Assembly: GCF_021030645.1 (NCBI RefSeq) | Contig: NZ_JACGCJ010000011.1 | Location: forward strand, 17,906-81,905 | Length of the DNA: 64,000 nt | Origin: Agrilactobacillus fermenti | GTDB taxonomy: Bacteria > Bacillota > Bacilli > Lactobacillales > Lactobacillaceae | Direction: 5' to 3' | Shown here: piece after piece, positions 44,295 to 53,517 of the stretch | Numbering within the stretch: the first letter of the stretch is position 1 | Layout: each line of letters begins with the position of its first letter | The notes under the pieces: generated by a model | The model's input: the letters and a program-made list of their open reading frames with translations, nothing else | What the model was told of the DNA's origin: nothing | Database searches by the model: none | Translations under genes and position numbers: made by a program

Positions 44295-46643
44295 CTAACG
44301 CCAGTTGATTCGAGAAAAGATCCTTTTACCTAGCACTTCACGCATTAAGATGAAGACGGGGACAGCACTTAAGCCTAAAGGCACGTAGTAAATGAACATA
44401 GACCAAGAAAGCAGGCTTTGCAATTTAAAGATATGGTTAAAGCCTAAGAAAATACCAATAAATATCAATGCCAGAGTACAAATTAGAATTGTTTTACCGC
44501 GATCCAGGGGCCAAGAAATTGCTGCTAAAGCCGAAAAACCAACAATGCCTGTCATGAGAACGGTCAACGTAGCTGTCATTGTGTAAGGCAGATTAAAAAT
44601 ATTGCCGAAGATGTGAATAATCACGGCATATAAAACCACACTTAAAGCTCCGGGCAAAGCGGTTTCCATGACATTACGCATAAAGCGTTTTTTGACGCGC
44701 TGATAATTAGGCTCAAGAGCTAATAGGAATGAAGGAATGCCTACTGTTAGGGCGTTGATCGGTGTCAGCTGGCGAGGCTGGTAAGGATAATCGCTATTAA
44801 AGAAAATAAAGAGCACACTTAAAATTACTGAATATATCGTTTTGATCAAATAAAGTGAAGCCACGCGCTCCACGTTATTGATGACGCGCCGACCTTCGTT
44901 CAAAACAAAGATCATCGCGTTGAAATCAGAATTTAGCAGGACAAAGTCAGCAATACTTTGGGTCGATTCGGAACCGGTGGCCATGGCGATGCTACAGTCT
45001 GCTTGCCGTAAAGCCAAAATATCGTTGACGCCGTCGCCGGTCATGCCCACAGTATGACCCGCTCTTTGGTAGGCCGTAATTAAGTATTTCTTTTGTAATG
45101 GACTGACACGGCCAAAAACGGTATATTTTTGGACCAAGCGATCATAGTCGGCAGTTTCAGTCTGAGTGGACATATCAATGGCCTGTTCTGCATTAGGAAT
45201 GCCGGCTTGACTGGCAACATTGCTAACGGTTAAAGGACTATCGCCAGAGATAACTTTGATTGTGACTTGTTGGGCGCGCAGATAAGCAAAGGTTTCTGCC
45301 GCATTGGGTCGTAATTCATCCGTAATCAAGACTAGGGCAATAGGGGTTAAGGCATCATTAAATTTTTTTTCCAACGGTACTTGACCAGCTGCTACTAATA
45401 GCACACGATAGCCAGTTTTAGAAAAATCTGTGATTTTAGTAACCAACTCGGGTGCTAAAGTACGTTCGTGATAAATGAACTCTGGTGCACCGATCACGAC
45501 ACTTTGTCCGTTCGTAAAGGTTGCCCCACTCCATTTGCGTTGCGATGAGAATGGAATTGTGGCCACTGTATCGGCTTTGATCGGGGATAAAAAATTCTTT
45601 AGTGCATTCGCTGTTTGATTATCGTCGTTAAGGGCGTAGATGGTTTTTGCAATCGTGTTAGTTATTTCAGTTTGCGCTTGCGATGTTAAATTGATAATTT
45701 TGTTGACATTGAGGTTCCCAGTTGTAATTGTACCTGTTTTATCTAAGCACAGCGTATCTACACGAGCCAAAGATTCAATGGCACTCAAGGATCGAACCAA
45801 GACTTTACGCTTACTTAAATTCAAAGCACCGACAGCTAAAGCTACTGAAGTTAGTAGAACCAGACCTTCTGGGATCATACCAATCATTGCAGCTGCCGAA
45901 CTAAGAATGGAACGATTTAAATCTCCACGGTGTAATTGAGCGGAGGTAAAGAGTAGAATACCCACCGGAATGATCACGAAAGTTAAAATTTTTATGATAC
46001 GATTGATGATGTTTAGCAGTTCACTGCTTTCACGTTTTTCCTGTTTAGCTTGATTTGATAATTTAGAAACAAAGCTCTGATCACCGACAGCTGTGACTTT
46101 GACCACGAGTTGCCCGCTTAGTAGGAAGCTGCCTGAGTATACAGCATCCTCTGGCTGTTTTAAGATAGCGTCAGTTTCACCGGTTAATTGGGATTCGTCA
46201 ACTTCTGCATTACTTGACGCAATTACTTTACCATCGACAGGGACGGAATCCCCGCGATGTAAAATTAAAACATCATCTAAAACAATGTCGGCTTGATGTA
46301 ACGCTATAATTTGATGGTCACGAATCACTTGAAAATTTTCTTGAGTCAACAGTGACATACTATCGATCGCGCGTTTTGCACGAACTTCTTGGTAGATACC
46401 AATGACCGTGTTGAAAAATGCAGGAAATAAAAAGAGCAGGTCAAGATAACTACCCGTGTAAAAGACAAACAAACCGATGACTAAATTGACCAAATTAAAT
46501 AATGTTAAAGTGTTATCTGATATAATGCGTTTAATACTACGCGTTAACGGCTTTGGTGGCGTATTTTGCTGATGCTGAGCAATTCTTGTGGCGACCTCTT
46601 GCTTAGACAGACCTAAATGCGCCACTTGTTTGTTATCAATCAT
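44295..46643 (-). CDS. Cation-translocating P-type ATPase
   Basis: A 782-residue P-type pump. The actuator loop is LTGETDAI (153-160), the phosphorylation site is Asp 301 in DKTGTITTG, and the hinge is TGDGVNDILAL. The membrane PEGL sequence at 258-261 sits where type II Ca2+/Mg2+ pumps have PEGLP. There are about ten membrane helices, six after the catalytic domain, and no heavy-metal-binding N-terminus. It resembles the pneumococcal Exp7-like group. The ion is probably Ca2+, Mg2+ or another alkaline/alkaline-earth cation, but this cannot be decided. SD GAGGTC precedes ATG. Confidence 0.88.
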   Translation of the reverse strand: MIDNKQVAHLGLSKQEVATRIAQHQQNTPPKPLTRSIKRIISDNTLTLFNLVNLVIGLFVFYTGSYLDLLFLFPAFFNTVIGIYQEVRAKRAIDSMSLLTQENFQVIRDHQIIALHQADIVLDDVLILHRGDSVPVDGKVIASSNAEVDESQLTGETDAILKQPEDAVYSGSFLLSGQLVVKVTAVGDQSFVSKLSNQAKQEKRESSELLNIINRIIKILTFVIIPVGILLFTSAQLHRGDLNRSILSSAAAMIGMIPEGLVLLTSVALAVGALNLSKRKVLVRSLSAIESLARVDTLCLDKTGTITTGNLNVNKIINLTSQAQTEITNTIAKTIYALNDDNQTANALKNFLSPIKADTVATIPFSSQRKWSGATFTNGQSVVIGAPEFIYHERTLAPELVTKITDFSKTGYRVLLVAAGQVPLEKKFNDALTPIALVLITDELRPNAAETFAYLRAQQVTIKVISGDSPLTVSNVASQAGIPNAEQAIDMSTQTETADYDRLVQKYTVFGRVSPLQKKYLITAYQRAGHTVGMTGDGVNDILALRQADCSIAMATGSESTQSIADFVLLNSDFNAMIFVLNEGRRVINNVERVASLYLIKTIYSVILSVLFIFFNSDYPYQPRQLTPINALTVGIPSFLLALEPNYQRVKKRFMRNVMETALPGALSVVLYAVIIHIFGNIFNLPYTMTATLTVLMTGIVGFSALAAISWPLDRGKTILICTLALIFIGIFLGFNHIFKLQSLLSWSMFIYYVPLGLSAVPVFILMREVLGKRIFSRINWR

Positions 46644-46739
46644 GTTGTGACCTCATTTTTAATGCTTTAATTATATTTTACAGCATTTAAGTTCCTACTG
46701 ACTATCAAACAATAGTCCGATTTTTCGCGAAGTTGGCAT

Positions 46740-46860
46740 AAAAAAAGAGCCACCAGTTGGGAGGTCTGGCAGCTCAAGGAGTAAGGGTCGTCTGTGTAGG
46801 GAGACACAGACTAATATTTTACTTTGGAGGAGTAAAATGAAAAAGCTATACTAACAGAAA
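46740..46860 (-). ncRNA. Second candidate CU-rich small RNA
   Basis: On the minus strand, a hairpin at 46747-46775 with a CCUCCC-containing loop is followed by a U-run (plus A-tract 46740-46746). Upstream is a perfect 8-bp stem (46790-46797 with 46804-46811) with loop CUCCCU, and an open segment CAUUUUACUCCUCC (46825-46840). The shared feature with 1339-1403 is UUCAUUUU followed by CCUCC, then a terminator with C-rich loop. On the plus strand the same bases read as an SD followed by a five-codon ORF at 46837. The 5' end is uncertain and could lie as far up as 46900. No strong promoter was found. Confidence 0.35.
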
Positions 46861-46980
46861 TATTGGGGGTATCTCCATTAGTAATGGGGTTGGATCTAAA
46901 TGATTATTTATTCAATAATCATTTACAAAAATAACTATAAAATGAAAGTGTGAAGAAAGTATGACCAAATTGTCGGAAAT

Positions 46981-47010
46981 TTGCTAACTTTTTATAAATT
47001 ATAGTAAAAT
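46981..47010 (+). promoter_or_regulatory. Promoter of the HAD/fumarase genes
   Basis: TTGCTA (46981-46986) and TAAAAT (47005-47010) are 18 bp apart, 30 bp ahead of the HAD start codon. The upstream 60 bp are very AT-rich. Confidence 0.45.
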
Positions 47011-47040
47011 TCTAGAAAAATTTTCCAAAAGGAGCTCAAA

Positions 47041-47703
47041 ATGACTAAAACCGTTTTCTTTGACTTAGATGGTACATTAACCGATTCAAAAAAGGGCATT
47101 CTTAATGGCTTAAAATATAGTTTTAAGGCAATGAATGTTCCAACTCCAGATGATAAAACCCTACAATTGTTTATCGGGCCACCATTGAACCAGACAGTGC
47201 AAAAATATTCTGAAATTCAAGATCCTGATCAAGTTCAAGCATTTATGGCACATTTCCATGATTATTATGGTGAAACTGGCTGGCAGGAAAATGCTGTTTT
47301 TCCAGGTATTATGCCCATGCTGGCTGATTTGAAAGCGGCTGGTTATGATCTAGCTATTGCGACAGCTAAACCCGAAATGTTTGCCAAGAAAATTAGTACC
47401 CGTTTTGGCTTCGACCAGTATATGACCGGTTTATTTGCGGCAACGGATGATGAAATGACGCGGACGCAAAAGGATGAAATATTAGCTTATGGCTTGGCGC
47501 GCATGCCAGAAAAGCAGCTAGCTAATATTGTCATGGTGGGCGACCGAGCTAATGATATTGCGGGCGGCTTGGTGAATCGCGTCCATGCTGTAGGCGTTTT
47601 GTATGGTTTCGGAGCAAAAGCCGAATTAGTCCAAGCTGGCGCTGAGGTACTAGCTGATTCCGTAACTGATCTGCACCGTAAACTGTTAGATTGGCAGGTG
47701 TGA
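47041..47703 (+). CDS. HAD hydrolase, phosphoglycolate phosphatase-like
   Basis: A 220-residue haloacid dehalogenase-type phosphatase. Motif I is FFDLDGTLTDSKKGI, motif II lies in IATAKPE, and motifs III/IV are KQLANIVMVGDRANDIAGG. A helical cap follows motif I. This is the Gph/PpaX-like class that hydrolyses small phosphoesters such as phosphoglycolate or acts on nucleotides. SD AAGGAG precedes ATG. Its stop is four bases before the fumarase start, so the two are one operon. Confidence 0.87.
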   Translation: MTKTVFFDLDGTLTDSKKGILNGLKYSFKAMNVPTPDDKTLQLFIGPPLNQTVQKYSEIQDPDQVQAFMAHFHDYYGETGWQENAVFPGIMPMLADLKAAGYDLAIATAKPEMFAKKISTRFGFDQYMTGLFAATDDEMTRTQKDEILAYGLARMPEKQLANIVMVGDRANDIAGGLVNRVHAVGVLYGFGAKAELVQAGAEVLADSVTDLHRKLLDWQV

Positions 47704-47706
47704 TAA

Positions 47707-49065
47707 ATGACTTTTCGCACAGAGCACGATGCTTTAGGTGCTGTACAAGTACCGCAACAAGCTTTATGGGGTGCCCAGACGCAACGCAGTTTAGAAAATT
47801 TTAAAATTGGGCCACGGATGCCTTATAAAGTGGTTCGTGTTTTGATTGGGATTAAGGCCGCTGCAGCCAAGGTGAATCAACAGTTGGGTAAACTGACACC
47901 AGCTAAAGCGACTTTGATCCAGCAAAGCTGTCGACGGTTATTAGCTACGGACAATCGGCAAGATTTTCCCCTTGTGATTTACCAAACAGGCAGTGGGACG
48001 CAAACGAATATGAATGTTAATGAAGTTATTGTCCACGTGGCGGCACAATTAAATCCTGATTTACCCTTGCATCCCAATGATGACGTGAACTTAAGTCAGA
48101 GCTCTAATGATACTTTTCCCACTGCGATGATGATTGCGGCAAGTTTAGCCTTGCCAGATTTATTGACCAATTTGCAGCAAGTCATTAAAAGTTTTAGTAA
48201 AAAAGTTACTGCTTATCAAGCTGTGATCAAGATCGGCCGGACGCACTTGCAAGATGCCACGCCATTGACTGTGGGACAAGAACTGAGTGGGTATCAAGAT
48301 GCCTTACAACATGATTGGGAATATTTACAAAGTCTTATCCCAACATTATTGGAATTACCCATAGGTGGGACGGCTGTGGGCACTGGCTTGAATGCACCAG
48401 ATGGCTTTGCGGCCGGTATGGTTACGGCCTTGCAAGATGCTTATAAGCTGCCCTTTGTATCAGCACCAAATAAATTTCAAGGCTTGGCGAATCATAGTGG
48501 CTTAAATGTCGTTCATGGGGCGCTAAAGACGCTAGCCAGTGATCTGGTGAAGATCGGAAATGATATTCGCTTTTTGGCTTCAGGGCCGCGTGCAGGCTAT
48601 GATGAATTTAATATTCCTGCTAATGAACCGGGCTCTTCAATCATGCCAGGCAAGGTGAACCCTACCCAAATTGAAGCACTGACGATGGTCTGCGCGCGCG
48701 TTTTTGGCAATGATACGACGATCACTTTTGCTGCCAGCCAAGGGAATTTTGAATTGAATGTTTATAAGCCAGTCATTATTGCTGCCTTTTTAGAGAGTGT
48801 TCAGCTATTAACGCAGGCATTGGCATCTTTTGACCAACATTTATTACAAGGCTTGACGGTGAACCCAGCGCGGATTCAACAACTTGTAGACCATTCTTTG
48901 ATGACGGTGACGGCTCTGACGCCACATATCGGCTATGAGAAAAGTGCGCAAATTGCTTTAAAAGCGCAAAAAGAAAACAGCACCTTAAAAGATGCTGCCC
49001 TAGCATTAGGCTATGTGACGGCGGCTGAATTTGATCAGTGGGTAGATCCTAGTAAGATGGTTTAA
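47707..49065 (+). CDS. fumC: Class II fumarate hydratase
   Basis: A 452-residue enzyme interconverting fumarate and malate. The lyase superfamily signature GSSIMPGKVNPTQ is complete. GSGTQTNMNVNEVI, the SSNDTFPTAM segment and the active-site His in GRTHLQDATPLT are present. Class II fumarases are iron-free, oxygen-stable tetramers. In lactobacilli the enzyme works in a partial reductive TCA branch. It overlaps the convergent nitroreductase-like gene by 4 bp. Confidence 0.93.
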   Translation: MTFRTEHDALGAVQVPQQALWGAQTQRSLENFKIGPRMPYKVVRVLIGIKAAAAKVNQQLGKLTPAKATLIQQSCRRLLATDNRQDFPLVIYQTGSGTQTNMNVNEVIVHVAAQLNPDLPLHPNDDVNLSQSSNDTFPTAMMIAASLALPDLLTNLQQVIKSFSKKVTAYQAVIKIGRTHLQDATPLTVGQELSGYQDALQHDWEYLQSLIPTLLELPIGGTAVGTGLNAPDGFAAGMVTALQDAYKLPFVSAPNKFQGLANHSGLNVVHGALKTLASDLVKIGNDIRFLASGPRAGYDEFNIPANEPGSSIMPGKVNPTQIEALTMVCARVFGNDTTITFAASQGNFELNVYKPVIIAAFLESVQLLTQALASFDQHLLQGLTVNPARIQQLVDHSLMTVTALTPHIGYEKSAQIALKAQKENSTLKDAALALGYVTAAEFDQWVDPSKMV

Positions 49066-49823
49066 CCCTGTTCATCATTGAGGAACCCTTGCTGATGCAA
49101 AATATGCAAGAGTTCTGAACGCTTACCAGATTGGTTCATTAAGCTGCGTTTTACTTGATTGGTAAAAGTATCAACGCGACGGTTTGTGTCGCGTAAGTCA
49201 TAATATTCATGGACTTGAGCATCATAGTCGGCCAATTCAGGAACCAAAGGATCGGGTAATTGGTAGGTATCTGTAAAATGGATAAATTTTTCGGGGAGTC
49301 GCGGTTTTAATTGTGGTGTTTGGTCAGGATAACCAATGGCTAAGCCAAGAACTGGAAAGGTCAAAGTTGGTAGATCTAACAGGTCGATCATTTGTTGGGC
49401 ATCATTCAAGATACTACCAAGAATCACGGTACCTAGACCCAGACTTTCAGCAGCATTGACAGTATTTTGAACGGCCAGTGTTGCGTCAGCCAAACCCGCT
49501 AATAATTTATTGGTTGAGCCTAGTAAGTTTTTATCTTGGCCCTTTTCATGACCGATTTGCCGATTACGATTTTGATCAACGATAAAGATAAATAAATGAC
49601 CATTATCAGCGACATAAGGTTGTCCAGAAATCTTAGCAATAGCCGCTTTTTTAGCTGGATCGACAATGCTAAGGATACTATAGGCCTGTAAGAATTGTGA
49701 TGACGCTGTGTGCCGGGCCACATCAACGAGTTGGGTCACTAGAGTTGGATCGAGAGGCTGTGGTTTAAAGGCACGAATTGTTTTATGGGCGAGTTGCCGT
49801 TGGATGGTTTCGTTGATATTCAT
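49062..49823 (-). CDS. NADPH-dependent flavin oxidoreductase (NfsA/FRP-like)
   Basis: A 253-residue FMN oxidoreductase of the NfsA/FRP nitroreductase group. The N-terminal HKTIRAFKPQPLDP is the phosphate-binding start; ARHTASSQFLQAYSI and GLGTVILGSILND follow, then a final GLAIGYPDQTPQLKPRLP. Length matches NfsA-type enzymes, longer than the 217-residue nitroreductase at 24.7 kb. SD AAAGGAG precedes ATG. It probably reduces nitroaromatics, quinones or flavins with NADPH. Confidence 0.86.
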   Translation of the reverse strand: MNINETIQRQLAHKTIRAFKPQPLDPTLVTQLVDVARHTASSQFLQAYSILSIVDPAKKAAIAKISGQPYVADNGHLFIFIVDQNRNRQIGHEKGQDKNLLGSTNKLLAGLADATLAVQNTVNAAESLGLGTVILGSILNDAQQMIDLLDLPTLTFPVLGLAIGYPDQTPQLKPRLPEKFIHFTDTYQLPDPLVPELADYDAQVHEYYDLRDTNRRVDTFTNQVKRSLMNQSGKRSELLHILHQQGFLNDEQG

Positions 49824-49856
49824 AAAATGGACTCCTTTATCATAAAATGACTTAGC

Positions 49857-50504
49857 TTAATGTTTGGCTGAGCCATGGCCGTAAGCATAGACCAGCAAAG
49901 TCTGATTGAGCCAGATTGCCATGTAAATATCTTCTAAATCGTATTTCTGTTTGGCAATTTGGGTATTAAGCCAAGGTTCGTCTTTATTGATCAATTCTAA
50001 AGCATCATGGTCAATATGACCATCAAGTATGACGGGATAATGATAGGCATCATCGCCGACTTGGGTAACCGTTAATTGGCCATTTTGTTCTAAAATTGCA
50101 CGTTTCACACTATGGATATCTGAGATTCCCGCATTACGCAATTTAAAGGAGAGGTCATAAGCGGTGATACCCCGTTGTGCTGCCTGTTCTACCAAGATTT
50201 TACCATTATAGATCACCGTTGTCGGTTCACCGTCAATAATTTTTTTGATAGGTGCAAAGTGGTTAGTCAAAAACTTAGTAATAAAAACGATCAACGTCCA
50301 AATCAACAGTACGGAGAAAAATTGTAGGATTGTAATGTCGGGATTATAGAGCATTCCACCAACAATGCCCCCTAGAACGTAATTTTGCAATTGATCCACT
50401 GCATTGGTTGGGGCTAAATTACCTTTGCCAGCTAAGTTGATCTGCAAGATCAATGCAAAAAAGCCCAAAATTAACTTGATCGTTAAATCCATATAATCAA
50501 ACAT
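49857..50504 (-). CDS. YetF/DUF421 membrane protein
   Basis: A 215-residue protein: three N-terminal helices (about 9-28, 40-60 and 62-82) followed by a soluble DUF421 domain (GEPTTVIYNGKILVEQAAQRGITAYDLSFKLRNAGISDIHSVKRAILEQNGQL). YetF proteins are linked to spore or envelope functions in bacilli; their activity is unknown. It follows the DUF3290 gene by 24 bp. This gene order recurs in lactobacilli. SD AAGGGA precedes ATG. Confidence 0.87.
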   Translation of the reverse strand: MFDYMDLTIKLILGFFALILQINLAGKGNLAPTNAVDQLQNYVLGGIVGGMLYNPDITILQFFSVLLIWTLIVFITKFLTNHFAPIKKIIDGEPTTVIYNGKILVEQAAQRGITAYDLSFKLRNAGISDIHSVKRAILEQNGQLTVTQVGDDAYHYPVILDGHIDHDALELINKDEPWLNTQIAKQKYDLEDIYMAIWLNQTLLVYAYGHGSAKH

Positions 50505-50528
50505 AAATTATCCCTTCATGAGTGTCTA

Positions 50529-50984
50529 TTATTTTTGGTTGTAGATGATATGCGTATCGATCAGATTGGTTTTTGTCAGTTCATAGCTATTGATATTGCT
50601 GTCATTATTGAACTGAACTCGGTAGAAATTTCTATTGACTTTAATAATCATGCCACTAGAGAGGTTTTGCTGGTTCGTTGCGACATTTTTGATATTAGTT
50701 TTCTGAGACTGACTAACACTTTTCAGAAAAGTAACCATTTGTGAAGAATTATTGAGGCCTACCCGTGTTTCTTGCCAATGACCTGTTTGAATGGCCACAA
50801 ATAGTAAAGTTAATAGAATGCAGATGATCGTCATATCTCTATTCTTAGAATTATTGCGGTGACGGATGTAAGCAATTAACGAAATGATCAATAGAACAGC
50901 AGAAACAATGATCAGTCCAAATCTGAGATAAACCAAATTATTCGTTTCATGCTCTAAGAAAAAGTGGGCCGTCCACATATGCAT
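50529..50984 (-). CDS. DUF3290 membrane protein
   Basis: A 151-residue protein with two or three membrane helices (about 14-36, 45-65) and a C-terminal soluble beta domain (MIIKVNRNFYRVQFNNDSNINSYELTKTNLID). This matches DUF3290, whose genes sit next to DUF421 genes in lactic acid bacteria. ATG 50984 has GGAGG upstream; ATG 50999 overlaps the SD. The pair probably forms one membrane complex. Confidence 0.82.
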   Translation of the reverse strand: MHMWTAHFFLEHETNNLVYLRFGLIIVSAVLLIISLIAYIRHRNNSKNRDMTIICILLTLLFVAIQTGHWQETRVGLNNSSQMVTFLKSVSQSQKTNIKNVATNQQNLSSGMIIKVNRNFYRVQFNNDSNINSYELTKTNLIDTHIIYNQK

Positions 50985-51151
50985 AAAACTAGCCTCCATT
51001 ACTGATATGTATTTATAATGACGCTCTTAATCGTACCATATTTTTTTATAAACAGCGGTCTTGAAAGTGCGTCACTTGTCAATTTCTGCCTTGGTTGTTA
51101 TAACAGAACTATGTTCAGCAAACTTATGAAAGTAAAAGTAGGTGAATAATC

Positions 51152-52351
51152 GTGATCAACGCCATTATTAATTGGTCTGATCGGCGCTACCAAGCTAGAA
51201 AACCCGAACAAAAACGCGAAGGCTTTGGTTTAGTATCGGGCTTTGTAGGGTTGATCACTAATTTGTTGCTGGCCGCAATGAAGCTCATGATTGGTGTACT
51301 CTCAGGCTCGGTTTCAATTATGGCCGATGCCTTAAATAGCGTTACAGATACGTTTTCATCAATTTTAACGTTAGTTGGTTTTAAGATCTCTGCTAAAAAT
51401 CCAGATCCTGGACACCCTTATGGGCATCAGCGCTTTGAGTATATCAGTGGCTTGTTTATTTCAATTTTATTACTATTCGTCGGGTTACAGTTTTTACAAT
51501 CCTCTTATGAAAAAATTCGACAACCACAAGCAGTGCACATTTCTGCGGTTGTTTTAATTGTTTTAGTCCTTTCAATTATTGTCAAACTTTGGCAGAACTT
51601 CTTTTACTTACGAATCGGTAATCATATTCAGTCTGATACGCTAAAAGCTACGGCAAAAGATAGCTTTATGGATGTTTTAACTACTAGTGCCATTTTATTG
51701 TCGGCTTTTGTCAATCAGCTGTGGGATTGGAATATTGATGGCTGGGTTGGTTTGTTCGTGGCTCTTTATATTGGCTATAGTGGGTTTATGATGCTGCGTG
51801 GCTTTACAAATGAATTAATGGGGAATCGGCCCAGTCCAGCAGAAGTTGAGGAAATGACAGCTGAATTGGAAAAATATCATATGATTTTGGGCTTTCATGA
51901 TCTACTGATTCACAGTTATGGGCCTAACGCAATTTTTGCGACTGTGGATATTGAGATTGATAGTCGGTGGACGTTGGATCGAGCCCATGAGGTCATTGAT
52001 CAAATTGAACGCGATTTTAAGCGTGATTTGAACGTGACTTTGGTGTGCCATATGGATCCAATCGACCTGGATAACCAGCATTATAATCAGATTCATAAAG
52101 CCATTAAATATATTATTCGTGGTTATGATTTGGGGATGCATACCCACGATTTTCATGTGGAACAGTTGCCCAATAATCAGGGTGAGTTGGTCCAATTTGA
52201 TGTGGTGGTTCCCGAAAAATTAGACATTTCTGACGAAGCTTTAGATCGTCAAATCAATATGGACTTAAAAAAGCACTTTCCTGATATCGAAACGCAAATT
52301 AATTTCGATCATAATTATATTGGTGAAGATAAAGGCCCGATGAATGCTTAA
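51152..52351 (+). CDS. Cation diffusion facilitator (CDF) exporter
   Basis: A 399-residue CDF transporter. Six helices occupy about residues 25-210. The metal site motif SIMADALNSVTDTFSSIL in helix 2 and the equivalent DSFMDVLTTSAILL in helix 5 supply the Asp ligands. A long C-terminal cytoplasmic part contains the usual metal-binding ferredoxin-like domain (about 215-290) and a further ~100 residues with several His. It probably exports Mn2+, Zn2+ or Fe2+. GTG start with AGGTGA. The extra C-terminal segment is longer than in YiiP. Confidence 0.88.
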   Translation: MINAIINWSDRRYQARKPEQKREGFGLVSGFVGLITNLLLAAMKLMIGVLSGSVSIMADALNSVTDTFSSILTLVGFKISAKNPDPGHPYGHQRFEYISGLFISILLLFVGLQFLQSSYEKIRQPQAVHISAVVLIVLVLSIIVKLWQNFFYLRIGNHIQSDTLKATAKDSFMDVLTTSAILLSAFVNQLWDWNIDGWVGLFVALYIGYSGFMMLRGFTNELMGNRPSPAEVEEMTAELEKYHMILGFHDLLIHSYGPNAIFATVDIEIDSRWTLDRAHEVIDQIERDFKRDLNVTLVCHMDPIDLDNQHYNQIHKAIKYIIRGYDLGMHTHDFHVEQLPNNQGELVQFDVVVPEKLDISDEALDRQINMDLKKHFPDIETQINFDHNYIGEDKGPMNA

Positions 52352-52405
52352 GCAGTAAGTAAAGACAATATGGCCTTATATTGAAGAATACGGAGAAGAA
52401 GATCA

Positions 52406-53497
52406 GTGAATTCTAACGCAATCGATATTGTCATTATGACAATCTATGCCTTACCGCTAGTTGGCTTAACTATTTTTTTAGGCTCATGGTTTACAGAGAA
52501 GCGGCGTTTGATAAATGGGGTTTGGTTTAATTTATTCTTGTTATTGCTGGCGGCTGATGCTGTTTTATTTGTGTTCCAAACACGTAATTCAATCGTTACT
52601 GGAATTGCGGTTTTATTAGCAGTTGTTGTATTTGGTCTTATTTTCTTGCTTTTTTTCTCAATGGTTTTCCTGTTATTGTGGAATGCACGCATCGTTTGGA
52701 AGCGAGAGGCCCACACATTGGCCAATAGTTTGACACTGCTCTTGGCAATTGGCTGGATTGTTTTGTGGGTCATCAATTTATTACCAACGGCCAAGTTTTT
52801 GCCCCAGTGGCTCAATCAAATTTTGGCGATTTTACCATTAATTATCTTTTACCTATTAGCATCATTTTATAATTACTTGACGAATCTTGTACTTTATCAA
52901 TTTAATCGCCCGCGGCTTAATCAAGACTATATTATTGTTTTAGGTGCTGGCTTATTGAATGGTAATCAAGTCTCGCCACTCTTAGCACAACGGATTCAAC
53001 GGGCCATCGCATTTTATCACAAGCAAAAAGCCAAAATAGGCCGTGCCCCCAAACTAGTTTTTTCTGGTGGCCGCGGGGGTGATGAAACGATTGCAGAAGG
53101 CTTAGCCATGCAAGATTATGCGGTTGCTCATGGGGTGCCGCGCACGGATACGCTGGCGGAAACAGCTTCCAAGACGACATTTGAAAATATGAAGTTTTCT
53201 AAAGCTGTTATTGTAAAAGATTCAGAACAGCCAAGCAGTCAAAGCCATATCATCTTTGTCAGTAATAATTATCATACTTTTCGGGCAGGACTATACGCGC
53301 GAATGGCTGGGTTACCGGCAAATGGGATCGGTAGTAAAACGTCAAAATATTTCTTACCTAATGCGATCATTCGTGAATATCTTGCCATTTTTGCGATGAA
53401 GAAAAAGCAGCATTTATGGGTGATCGGCCTGATTTTTGGCTTTGATATCATTGCCACAATTGGTGCTCAGATCATCCAGATAATAGTTAACCGGTAG
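52406..53497 (+). CDS. YdcF/ElyC-like DUF218 membrane protein
   Basis: A 363-residue protein with about five N-terminal membrane helices, then a DUF218 domain: YIIVLGAGLLNGNQVSPLLAQRI, KLVFSGGRGGDETIAEGLAMQDYA and FVSNNYHTFRAGLYARMAG. A final hydrophobic helix ends the protein. DUF218 proteins (ElyC, SanA, YdcF) affect envelope polymer synthesis. GTG start with GGAGAAGAAG. It is 20 bp upstream of the MFS gene. Confidence 0.85.
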   Translation: MNSNAIDIVIMTIYALPLVGLTIFLGSWFTEKRRLINGVWFNLFLLLLAADAVLFVFQTRNSIVTGIAVLLAVVVFGLIFLLFFSMVFLLLWNARIVWKREAHTLANSLTLLLAIGWIVLWVINLLPTAKFLPQWLNQILAILPLIIFYLLASFYNYLTNLVLYQFNRPRLNQDYIIVLGAGLLNGNQVSPLLAQRIQRAIAFYHKQKAKIGRAPKLVFSGGRGGDETIAEGLAMQDYAVAHGVPRTDTLAETASKTTFENMKFSKAVIVKDSEQPSSQSHIIFVSNNYHTFRAGLYARMAGLPANGIGSKTSKYFLPNAIIREYLAIFAMKKKQHLWVIGLIFGFDIIATIGAQIIQIIVNR

Positions 53498-53517
53498 TTG
53501 TGAGCGGGGGTAGATAG

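Noticed and set aside
52444..52815. 123-codon antisense ORF within the DUF218 gene, and similar long shadows elsewhere (e.g. 31009-31482, 62864-63256)
   Set aside because: They lie opposite clear coding genes, lack SDs and have shadow-type composition.
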